A stretch of 21,534 nucleotides of DNA from positions 1 to 21,534 of the forward strand of contig JBFHFJ010000022.1 in the NCBI GenBank assembly GCA_041583655.1, in the 5' to 3' direction. The notes under the pieces were generated by a model. The model was given only the letters and a program-made list of their open reading frames with translations. It ran no database searches and was not told the origin of the DNA. The first letter of the stretch is position 1, and each line of letters starts with the position of its first letter. The position numbers and the translations under genes were made by a program. Below, in pieces: positions 15,452-21,534 of the stretch. The DNA comes from Haliea sp041583655 (lineage in GTDB: Bacteria; Pseudomonadota; Gammaproteobacteria; Pseudomonadales; Halieaceae).

Positions 15452-16420
15452 CTACTGCACCATCTCGTTTTCGCTGAACTTGCCCTCGAACAGGGGGGCG
15501 CTGAGGTAGCGCTCGCCGGAATCCGGCAAGACCACCACGACCATCTTGCCAGCGTGTTCCGGTTCCCGTGAGATGCGGTCGGCGACCGCCATGGCGGCGC
15601 CGCAGGAAACTCCCGCCAGGATGCCCTCCCGCTGCATGAGTTTGTGCGCCCAGGCCATGGCGTCTTCATTGCTCACCTGCTCCACCCGGTCGACCATCTC
15701 CAGGTCCAGGTTGCGGGGCAGGAAGCCAGCGCCGATCCCCTGGATCTTGTGGGGGGCATGGGTGGGCTCCTCGCCGGCCTTCGCGGCCGAGATCACGGTG
15801 CTGCTGGCGGGCTCCACGGCAACGGTCAGGATCGACTTGCCCTCGGTGCGCTTGATGTAGCGCGAGACGCCGGTGAGAGTGCCTCCCGTGCCCACACCGG
15901 ACACAAAAATGTCGACCTGACCGTCGGTATCCCGCCAGATCTCCGGGCCGGTGGTGGTTTCGTGGATCGCGGGGTTGGCGGGGTTTTCGAACTGCCTGGC
16001 GCCCCAGTGCTTTTCCGGGTCCGAGGCGATAATCTCCTCGGCCCTGGCGATGGCGGCGGGCATGCCCTTGGCGCCATCGGTCAGGATGATTTCAGCGCCC
16101 AGCGCCTTCATCAGCTTGCGCCGCTCCAGGCTCATGGTGTTGGGCATTGTCAGGATGCAGCCATAGCCGCGCGCGGCGGCGACAAAGGCGAGGGCGATAC
16201 CGGTATTGCCGCTGGTCGGTTCGACTATGGTCATGCCGGGGCGCAGGCTGCCATCCTGCTCCGCCGCCAGAACCATGCTGGTACCGATACGGCATTTCAC
16301 CGACATGGCCGGGTTGCGGTTTTCCAGCTTGGCGTAGACATTACCCGTGCTGATACGGTTGATCCGGACCAGCGGGGTGCCGCCAATGGTCGCGGAATTG
16401 TCAGGGAATATATGGCTCAT
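15452..16420 (-). CDS. cysK: Cysteine synthase A (O-acetylserine sulfhydrylase)
   Basis: A 322-aa PLP enzyme, fold type II, that makes L-cysteine from O-acetylserine and sulfide. The PLP lysine is Lys42 (NPAMSVKCRIG), the substrate-binding loop EPTSGNTG is at 67-74, and the PLP phosphate loop reads GVGTGGTLTG. The C-terminal ILAGVSCGAA and LPDSGERYLS are also standard. The opening MSHIFPDNSATIGGTPLVRINRI aligns along its whole length with E. coli CysK rather than CysM. I take the ATG at 16420 with AGGAAG about 7 nt upstream instead of the longer frame to 16465, because family proteins begin at this position. It is monocistronic and leftward, with a 409-bp non-coding region behind it. No CysB-type site was recognised. 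Confidence 0.97.
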   Translation of the reverse strand: MSHIFPDNSATIGGTPLVRINRISTGNVYAKLENRNPAMSVKCRIGTSMVLAAEQDGSLRPGMTIVEPTSGNTGIALAFVAAARGYGCILTMPNTMSLERRKLMKALGAEIILTDGAKGMPAAIARAEEIIASDPEKHWGARQFENPANPAIHETTTGPEIWRDTDGQVDIFVSGVGTGGTLTGVSRYIKRTEGKSILTVAVEPASSTVISAAKAGEEPTHAPHKIQGIGAGFLPRNLDLEMVDRVEQVSNEDAMAWAHKLMQREGILAGVSCGAAMAVADRISREPEHAGKMVVVVLPDSGERYLSAPLFEGKFSENEMVQ

Positions 16421-16456
16421 AAGGTCTTCCTGCGCGGAGGATTGGCTGTTGGCAAG

Positions 16457-16483
16457 CGTATACAACCGGCCTCTTGCTGTCCA
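16457..16483 (-). promoter_or_regulatory. Weak candidate promoter for cysK
   Basis: Reading leftward, TGGACA (16478-16483, 5 of 6 to the -35 consensus) is followed after 15 bp by TATACG (16457-16462), about 37 bp before the cysK start codon. The spacer is shorter than the optimal 17 bp, so this is tentative and may need an activator. Confidence 0.3.
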
Positions 16484-16572
16484 TGTGGCGGCACTGGCGA
16501 TTTTTTTTTACTCCGTAGTGGAACTGCGGATGAAACGCCGTGTCTCACTTGGCAGGGACAGTGAGGCGTGGG

Positions 16573-16684
16573 TAATGGAGACTCCCGTCGTGTTCATCAC
16601 CGTCCAAGATTGCAGCCGTTCAGGTCCTCAATCCCCCTTGTAGAGACTCCATCTCTAGACCGGCTTCCGAGCCGGTTTTTTTTT
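16573..16684 (+). ncRNA. Possible small RNA ending in an orphan terminator (speculative)
   Basis: Something transcribed rightward should end at the terminator at 16659-16684, yet cysK points the other way and no rightward protein gene lies between it and the terminator. Two stem-loops (16641-16657 and the terminator) sit at the 3' end, and a weak TTGGCA/TAATGG promoter-like pair is at 16549-16578. The 5' end shown here is arbitrary. It could instead be a stop for read-through from antisense transcription. No known RNA family was recognised; in particular it does not fold as a tRNA. Confidence 0.25.
16659..16684 (+). terminator. Rho-independent terminator
   Basis: ACCGGCT and AGCCGGT form a perfect 7-bp GC-rich stem around the tetraloop TCCG, followed directly by nine T residues (16676-16684). 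The T-run is on the rightward side only, so it stops rightward transcription just before the gspC promoter. It would insulate the secretion operon from upstream transcripts. Confidence 0.88.
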
Positions 16685-16699
16685 GCCCGGGTTTACTGT

Positions 16700-16739
16700 C
16701 TGTCACGGGACGGTCACATGATTGTCATCGGACTGTCAC
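16700..16739 (+). promoter_or_regulatory. Tandem Pho box (four PhoB half-sites) upstream of gspC
   Basis: Four 7-bp units start at 16700, 16711, 16722 and 16733, exactly 11 bp apart: CTGTCAC, CGGTCAC, TTGTCAT, CTGTCAC. The PhoB half-site is CTGTCAT, repeated directly with 4-bp spacers, i.e. the same 11-bp period. Matches are 6, 5, 6 and 6 of 7. A weak fifth unit (TTATCTT, 16744) continues the register toward the -10. Orientation is toward gspC. Spacers are less AT-rich than in E. coli sites, as expected in a GC-rich genome. Confidence 0.85.
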
Positions 16740-16764
16740 GGTTTTATCTTTCAATGGCGCACCC

Positions 16765-16770
16765 TATAAT
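16765..16770 (+). promoter_or_regulatory. -10 element of the gsp operon
   Basis: TATAAT is a full match to the sigma-70 -10 consensus, 25 bp after the last good PhoB half-site and about 60 bp upstream of the gspC start. There is no good -35 at the expected distance, which is normal for PhoB-dependent promoters where the Pho box takes over that role. Confidence 0.7.
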
Positions 16771-16829
16771 CGGTGCACGTTTGTACCAGCATCGCTCCCC
16801 CGTGGGCGGGCACTACCCAGGAGACAGCC

Positions 16830-17876
16830 TTGGCGGCTGACCGGCTCAGTTATCGCAGTATCGCGACCCGTGTTCCGCAGTGGTTGCAGGCCGGTATGGC
16901 CTCACTGTCGGAACCAGCCAGCACCCGGCGGTTGCGCCGGGCCCTGGTCCTGGCGCTGTCCGCCTGGGGGCTGGCCGCGCTGGCGCAACTTCTCTGGGCC
17001 TTGTTCCCGCAGCCTGAAGCCCGGGCTCCCGGCGGGCACATCATCAACCCGCCCGCACTCAGTGCTGTCAGTGGTGGAGCCGCTACCCAGGTCGATATCG
17101 ATGCCCTGCGCGGCTGGCCCCTGTTCGGCCAGCCGGGCGCCTCAGTGACGCCCGAGCCGGAGGCCGAGCAGACAGTTGCCAGCGCCGAGCGCGAGGGCAT
17201 CGAGAAGGGCGCGCGCGAGACCCGGCTGGACCTGGTTCTGCGGGGTGTGATCGCGCACAGTGAAGACGGCACAGGCAGTGCGATTATCGAGTACCGCGGC
17301 CAGCAAGCGGTTTACGCGGTGGACGACACGCTGCCGGTGTCAGGCCGTGTGACTTTGGCCAAGGTCATGCCTTTCCAGGTCGTGCTGGACAACGGGGGTG
17401 CCTACGAGTTGCTCACACTGTACCAGCCCAGCAGCCTGGACGCGCAGCTGGCCGGCATGTCCCCGGTTACACCCGCCCCCTCCCGGGCAGCGCAGGCCCC
17501 CCCGGCGGATGTCCGGGTCATTGACAAGCGTTCGGACGAGATCACCACGGCCCTGGCGCAGGCTTACCGGGAACAGCTGTACCAGGATCCGCAATCCCTG
17601 GCCGAACTGGTGCGGATCGCGGCTGTGCGCGATGGGGGTGAACTGCAAGGCTACCGCCTGACTCCCGGGCGTGATCGCGAGCAGTTCGAGCGGCTCGGGT
17701 TTCGCTCCGGCGATCTTGTCGTGGCCGTGAACGGCATGCCCCTGTCCGATCCGGCCAACACAATGCGGCTGTACCAGGCCATGCGCTCCGCCAGCGAAGC
17801 CTCGTTCGATCTCCTGCGCGGCGGCGAAGCTGTCGCTGTAAATGTCAGCCTCAGTGCTGCCGCTGGCGAACAGTGA
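16830..17876 (+). CDS. gspC: Type II secretion system protein GspC
   Basis: A 348-aa inner-membrane clamp protein that links the secretin to the inner-membrane platform. There is a short cytoplasmic N-terminus, then one membrane helix at about 38-59 (ALVLALSAWGLAALAQLLWAL). The periplasmic HR domain (DALRGWPLFGQPG near 95, then RLDLVLRGVIAHSEDG and YAVDDTLPVSG) contacts GspD. A Pro/Ala-rich linker is followed by a C-terminal PDZ domain at about 266-341 (GFRSGDLVVAVNGMPLSDP). I place the start at TTG 16830, where AGGAGA lies 5 nt upstream. A GTG at 16773 in the same frame is the alternative but would sit almost on the -10 box. It is first in gspCDEF, 36 bp before gspD, and directly behind the tandem Pho box. 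Confidence 0.92.
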   Translation: MAADRLSYRSIATRVPQWLQAGMASLSEPASTRRLRRALVLALSAWGLAALAQLLWALFPQPEARAPGGHIINPPALSAVSGGAATQVDIDALRGWPLFGQPGASVTPEPEAEQTVASAEREGIEKGARETRLDLVLRGVIAHSEDGTGSAIIEYRGQQAVYAVDDTLPVSGRVTLAKVMPFQVVLDNGGAYELLTLYQPSSLDAQLAGMSPVTPAPSRAAQAPPADVRVIDKRSDEITTALAQAYREQLYQDPQSLAELVRIAAVRDGGELQGYRLTPGRDREQFERLGFRSGDLVVAVNGMPLSDPANTMRLYQAMRSASEASFDLLRGGEAVAVNVSLSAAAGEQ

Positions 17877-17912
17877 TAGAGTCGGCACACATCAGGTGAG
17901 GATAGTCATACA

Positions 17913-19940
17913 GTGAGAATCATGTCGCGGGCGCTGCGTGCCCATCTGTTGTCGTTGCTCGTTGCGCTGGGCTGCGGAGTCGCTCAGGCCCAGGATTTCA
18001 CTGTCAACCTGAAAGAGACCGACATCCAGGAGCTGATCAAGTTCGTCGCCGAAGCCACCGAGACGACGATAGTCGTGGACCCCGCGGTGAAGGGCAAGGT
18101 CAAGGTGGTGTCCTCCAAGCCGGTATCCCGCAGTGAGCTCTACGACCTGTTTCTGTCTATTCTGGAAGTTCACGGCTATACCGCGGTGCGCTCCGGGGGC
18201 GTGGTGCGTGTCATCCAGAACAAGGATGCCCGCTCTGCGCCGGTGACAGTGCGCGATGACGATGATCGGCGGGGCAATGATGAATACGTCACCCAGGTCA
18301 TGCGCCTGCAGAACATTTCCGCTGCAAAGCTGATACCCGTACTGCGCCCGCTGGTACCACAGCAGGCACACATGGCCGCCTACGCTCCCAGCAACGCGAT
18401 CATTATTTCCGATGTCGCGTCCAACATCGATCGAATCGCCGCAATCATCGAACGCATGGACCGTACAGCGGTGCAGGAGACCGAGGTTATCAAGCTCAAG
18501 TACGGCGTCGCCGAAGATGTGGTGCGGATGCTGGAGCAGTTCAACAAGTCCGATGCCCAGCAGGGCACTGAGGTGGAGGTGCTGCTGGTAGCGGACGCCC
18601 GCACCAACAGTGTCCTGGTCAGCGCCGATGAGCTGGAGCGGGCGCGCATGACTCGCCTGATCCGCTACCTGGATACACCGCTGGAGCAGAGCGGCAACGT
18701 CAAGGTGATCTACCTGCAATATGCCAAGGCCGAGGATATAGCGGAGGTGTTGACCCGGGTGATGCAGAATATCGCCCGGGTCGACAGCGCCGACGGCGGG
18801 CGCCAGCGCAGCAACAGCAACAGCGCCACCATTGAAGCGGACAAACACACCAATGCACTCATTATTACGGCCCCCACCGATGAAATGGCGTCGCTGGAAG
18901 CGGTGGTCAGCCGCCTGGACATACGCCGCGCGCAGGTCCTGGTAGAGGCAATCATTGTGGAGCTGGAAGTCCGTGACGGGCAGGACCTCGGCCTGCAATG
19001 GCTGTTTGCCAACAACGATGGCTTCTTTGGCAGCAACATCAATACCGCCGATGCCCGTGCGCAGCGCATCGCCGGCGCGATCCTGCCCACCGATGACAGT
19101 AGCGATGGCGGCGCCACCACCGGTGACTTCAATGTGGGAGCGCTGGCGGGTGCCCTGGCCCAGTCCTCGGGCCTGTCCCTGGGCTGGGGGGTGATAGATG
19201 ATGACCTGTCCATGACGGTGATCCTCAATGCCCTCAAGGAGCAGTCCAACGCCAATATCCTGTCCACGCCCAGCCTGCTGACCCTGGACAATCAGGAGGC
19301 CTACATCACCGTGGGCCAGAATGTGCCCTTTGTGACCGGCTCGTTCACCAGCACGGGCACGGGGGATGGCGCCCAGAACCCCTTCCAGACCATTGAACGG
19401 CAGAACGTGGGCATCACCCTCAAGGTCACGCCGCATATCAACGAAGGGGACTCGGTAGTGCTGGATATCTCCCAGGAGGTGTCAAGCCTGAGCAACACAT
19501 CGGCGGTGCTGGATGCATCGGACCTCATCACCAACGAACGTATCCTGCAGACCAAGGTGCTGGCAGCAGATAACCGGGTGGTGGTGCTGGGCGGGCTGAT
19601 CAAGGACGATGTCCAGGACGCCAGCCAGAAAGTGCCGCTTCTGGGCGATTTGCCGCTGCTGGGGCGCCTGTTCCGCACCGATGCGGTGTCGGTGGTGAAG
19701 ACCAACCTGCTGATCTTCATCCGCCCGACCATTATTCGCGACGACAAGCAGTTGGCCGGCGCCACAGCGGAGAAATACCGGTATATCCGCGACCAGCAGT
19801 TACTGAGGCGTGAACGCGGCCTGATGTTCCTGGATGACCAGAATGTGCCAGTGCTGCCGGAATGGGAAGAGCAGATCCGCCGACTGGAGGCGATCCGGGA
19901 CGAGGCGGAGGCCGTTCCCGCCGCTGCGGGAGGTAGCTGA
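17913..19940 (+). CDS. gspD: Type II secretion system secretin GspD
   Basis: A 675-aa outer-membrane secretin that forms the exit channel. The signal peptide is residues 1-26 (cleavage after AQA). The N0 domain follows (FTVNLKETDIQELIKFVAEAT, about 29-100) and then N1-N3 domains (for example YVTQVMRLQNISAAKLIPVLRP; EVIKLKYGVAEDVVRML; VKVIYLQYAKAEDIAEVL). The secretin domain runs about 395-615 and includes NILSTPSLLTLDNQEAYITVG, VVVLGGLIKDD and VPLLGDLPLLGRLFR. A short C-terminal S-like tail follows. A Ser/Asn-rich stretch near 290 is the usual N3 insertion loop. Start GTG 17913 has TGAGGA 10 nt upstream; ATG at 17922 is the alternative and would shorten the signal peptide by three residues. 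The stop overlaps the gspE start by one base (TGATG). Confidence 0.96.
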   Translation: MRIMSRALRAHLLSLLVALGCGVAQAQDFTVNLKETDIQELIKFVAEATETTIVVDPAVKGKVKVVSSKPVSRSELYDLFLSILEVHGYTAVRSGGVVRVIQNKDARSAPVTVRDDDDRRGNDEYVTQVMRLQNISAAKLIPVLRPLVPQQAHMAAYAPSNAIIISDVASNIDRIAAIIERMDRTAVQETEVIKLKYGVAEDVVRMLEQFNKSDAQQGTEVEVLLVADARTNSVLVSADELERARMTRLIRYLDTPLEQSGNVKVIYLQYAKAEDIAEVLTRVMQNIARVDSADGGRQRSNSNSATIEADKHTNALIITAPTDEMASLEAVVSRLDIRRAQVLVEAIIVELEVRDGQDLGLQWLFANNDGFFGSNINTADARAQRIAGAILPTDDSSDGGATTGDFNVGALAGALAQSSGLSLGWGVIDDDLSMTVILNALKEQSNANILSTPSLLTLDNQEAYITVGQNVPFVTGSFTSTGTGDGAQNPFQTIERQNVGITLKVTPHINEGDSVVLDISQEVSSLSNTSAVLDASDLITNERILQTKVLAADNRVVVLGGLIKDDVQDASQKVPLLGDLPLLGRLFRTDAVSVVKTNLLIFIRPTIIRDDKQLAGATAEKYRYIRDQQLLRRERGLMFLDDQNVPVLPEWEEQIRRLEAIRDEAEAVPAAAGGS

Positions 19941-21451
19941 TGTCCGCCGCGGGCGCCCCTGTCATCGCCGGCAGCGAGGAGCATAGGGCGCTGCCTTTTG
20001 GCTTCGCCAAGCAGTTTGGGGTGCTCGTGCACGACCGTCCCGGCGGCGCCGTGGTCAGCTGTCGCGCCCAGCCGGGGCCCCAGGTGCTGCTGGAGTTGCG
20101 GCGCTGGCTCGGCCGGCCCTTCGCCCTGGAAACGGTCTCTGAGGCCGATTTTCAGCGTCGGCTGTCCCAGGCCTACCAGCGCGACAACAATGCCGCGGTA
20201 CAGATGGCGGAGGATATCAGTGCCGATGTCGATCTCAGTCGCCTGGCGGAGGAGATCCCCGACGCCGGCGATCTCATGGATGCCGAAGACGATGCCCCCA
20301 TCATTCGCCTGATCAACGCCATCCTCTCCCAGGCAGTGCGCGAGCAGGCCTCGGATATCCATATCGAGACGTTTGAGGATCGACTCAGCGTGCGCTACCG
20401 GATAGATGGCGTGCTGGCCGAAATCCTGTCGCCCAAGCGCATGCTCGCGCCCTTGCTGGTGTCCCGCCTCAAAGTCATGGCCCGGCTCGACATTGCCGAA
20501 AAACGCGTGCCCCAGGATGGCCGGATTTCCGTGCGCATTGCCGGCCACGCAGTCGACATCCGCATGTCCACCATGCCCTCGGCCCACGGCGAAAGGGTGG
20601 TTCTGCGCCTGCTCGACAAGCAGGCCGGGCAACTGGAGCTGAAGCAGCTGGCGATGAACGACCAGGTGCTGGCGGGCTACGAGAGGGCACTGCGCAGTCC
20701 CCACGGGATTATCCTGGTGACCGGTCCCACCGGTTCCGGCAAGACGACAACACTGTACGCAGGCCTGTCCCACATCAACCAGACCAGCCGCAATATCCTC
20801 ACGATCGAGGACCCGATCGAATACATGCTGCCCGGGGTGGGACAGACCCAGGTGAACCCGAAGGTCGATATGACCTTCGCCCGCGGCCTGCGCGCCATTC
20901 TGCGCCAGGACCCGGATGTGGTGATGGTGGGCGAGATTCGCGACCTGGAGACCGCCCAGATCGCGGTGCAGGCCTCCCTGACCGGCCACCTTGTTCTCTC
21001 CACCCTGCACACCAACACCGCCGTTGGCGCGATCACCCGCCTGCAGGATATGGGTATCGAGCCCTTTCTGCTCTCGTCCAGCCTGATCGGCGTCATGGCC
21101 CAGCGGCTGGTGCGGCTGCTGTGCAGGGACTGCAGGCAGGCCTATGAGCCAACCGCGCCGGAGCGGGCGCTTTTGGGGGTGGAGCCGGCGGGGAAGGAGC
21201 GGCTGGAAATCTTCCGCGCGGTGGGCTGTGAGCGCTGCAATTATGGTGGCTATCGCGGGCGTACCGGGATCTATGAACTGATCGAGATCAACGACGCCCT
21301 GCGCCTGATGATTCACGAGAACGCCAGTGAGCAGCAAATGTTGCAGGAGGCGCGCAAGTGGTATCCCGGTATCCAGGAAGATGGCCGCCGCCGGATCCTG
21401 GCCGGCGAGACCAGTATTGAAGAAGTACTGCGCGTTACCGCAGTAAACTGA
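19940..21451 (+). CDS. gspE: Type II secretion system ATPase GspE
   Basis: A 503-aa hexameric cytoplasmic ATPase that drives pseudopilus assembly. The N-terminal domain (about 1-130) contacts GspL. Walker A GPTGSGKT is at 262-269, an Asp box (TIEDPIEYM) near 290, Walker B DPDVVMVGEIRD at 324-335, and a His box (LSTLHTNTA) near 355. The C4 metal site is complete: Cys395/Cys398 and Cys430/Cys433, followed by RGRTGIYELIEI. The C4 site separates GspE from the PilT group. The ATG overlaps the gspD stop by one base, with GGAGGT about 7 nt upstream. All functional motifs look intact. Confidence 0.97.
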   Translation: MSAAGAPVIAGSEEHRALPFGFAKQFGVLVHDRPGGAVVSCRAQPGPQVLLELRRWLGRPFALETVSEADFQRRLSQAYQRDNNAAVQMAEDISADVDLSRLAEEIPDAGDLMDAEDDAPIIRLINAILSQAVREQASDIHIETFEDRLSVRYRIDGVLAEILSPKRMLAPLLVSRLKVMARLDIAEKRVPQDGRISVRIAGHAVDIRMSTMPSAHGERVVLRLLDKQAGQLELKQLAMNDQVLAGYERALRSPHGIILVTGPTGSGKTTTLYAGLSHINQTSRNILTIEDPIEYMLPGVGQTQVNPKVDMTFARGLRAILRQDPDVVMVGEIRDLETAQIAVQASLTGHLVLSTLHTNTAVGAITRLQDMGIEPFLLSSSLIGVMAQRLVRLLCRDCRQAYEPTAPERALLGVEPAGKERLEIFRAVGCERCNYGGYRGRTGIYELIEINDALRLMIHENASEQQMLQEARKWYPGIQEDGRRRILAGETSIEEVLRVTAVN

Positions 21452-21466
21452 GAGCGGTAGCGGGCG

Positions 21467-21534
21467 ATGACGGCGTATCGGTATCGTGCACTGAACCCCG
21501 GCGGCAAGCTGGTCAAGGGGGTGCTGGAGGGCGA
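21467..21534 (+). CDS. gspF: Type II secretion system platform protein GspF, 5' end only
   Basis: Only the first 22 codons are in the window: MTAYRYRALNPGGKLVKGVL and two further residues. This is the characteristic GspF/PilC opening (x-Y-x-Y-R-A-L-x-x-x-G-x-x-x-x-G-x-L-E). The ATG at 21467 is 15 bp after the gspE stop, which is the normal gsp gene order. Shine-Dalgarno is weak (GCGG). The call rests on the short N-terminal match plus synteny. Confidence 0.85.
   Translation, partial: MTAYRYRALNPGGKLVKGVLEG

Larger units (their letters stand above)
16421..16829. other. 409-bp non-coding region between cysK and gspC
   Basis: No protein gene is supported here; the short frames across it show no family signal. 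From left to right it holds the cysK leader, a run of nine T (16501-16509), and a 7-bp stem with a GGA loop (16513-16529). A TTGGCA/TAATGG pair (16549-16554 and 16573-16578, rightward, 18-bp spacer) could be a weak promoter. A 6-bp stem (16641-16657), a strong rho-independent terminator (16659-16684), four PhoB-type half-sites (16700-16739), a -10 (16765-16770) and the gspC ribosome-binding site follow. Confidence 0.75.

Noticed and set aside
16501..16509. Nine-T run as a second rho-independent terminator
   Set aside because: No GC-rich inverted repeat lies directly before it on the rightward strand, and the stem after it points to A, not T, on the other strand.
16580..16660. tRNA-like GTTC segment near 16618
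   Set aside because: The supposed T-loop departs from the consensus at the conserved A58 position and no acceptor or anticodon arms can be formed.
17892..19436. 514-codon frame antisense to gspD
   Set aside because: Same codon-bias shadow; it ends and begins without relation to any promoter or neighbour.
19301..21337. Very long open frame (678 codons) antisense to gspD/gspE
   Set aside because: It mirrors two well-conserved genes in high-GC DNA, spans their junction, has no family motifs and is His/Gln/Gly-rich as expected for an antisense shadow.
1..21534. Mobile elements, prophage, toxin-antitoxin or anti-phage defence modules
   Set aside because: No transposase, integrase, terminal repeats, tRNA-flanked junction or compositional break was seen; every substantial gene has a conserved metabolic, housekeeping or secretion assignment.

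Overview
The window is a gene-dense (roughly 90% coding), high-GC stretch of a bacterial chromosome. The type II secretion genes, the PrlC, CysK and SrmB-like proteins and the YhhQ-type transporter all point to a gammaproteobacterium. A marine, Cellvibrionales/Halieaceae-like lineage is my guess from overall protein style; no rRNA or other marker is present to prove it. I see no tRNA, rRNA, CRISPR array, insertion sequence or prophage, so this looks like core chromosome rather than an island. Seventeen protein genes are supported, two of them cut by the window edges.

Region 1 (1-7104) is an amino-acid / 2-oxoacid metabolism block around one divergent promoter. Leftward runs lrp-family regulator > YbdL-type aminotransferase > YafV-type omega-amidase (cut at the left edge), with the last two overlapping by 13 bp. 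Rightward runs a fused indolepyruvate/2-oxoacid:ferredoxin oxidoreductase (1166 aa) and a Leu/Phe/Val-type amino acid dehydrogenase. The dehydrogenase can make a 2-oxoacid from an amino acid and the oxidoreductase can turn it into an acyl-CoA, while the aminotransferase/omega-amidase pair can do glutamine-driven transamination. A perfect 15-bp palindrome between the two arms (2396-2410) is the likely operator for the regulator.

Region 2 (7115-10219) holds a leftward, tightly packed set: short-chain dehydrogenase > YhhQ/VUT-type queuosine-precursor transporter > PAS-GGDEF diguanylate cyclase. Divergent from it is a PTPS/QueD-fold protein that keeps the zinc histidines but has lost the usual catalytic Cys and His and probably the pterin-anchoring Glu.

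Region 3 (10233-16420) is housekeeping: oligopeptidase A and an SrmB-like DEAD-box helicase leftward, a quinone oxidoreductase and a GNAT acetyltransferase rightward (4-bp GTGA overlap), and convergent cysK.

Region 4 (16421-21534) starts with a 409-bp non-coding interval and continues into a type II secretion operon, gspC-gspD-gspE-gspF (gspF cut at the right edge). The interval contains a strong rho-independent terminator with no known gene in front of it. Immediately before gspC it carries four PhoB-type half-sites in perfect 11-bp register followed by a consensus -10. The simplest reading is that phosphate starvation switches on this secretion system. This is the most striking regulatory signal in the window.
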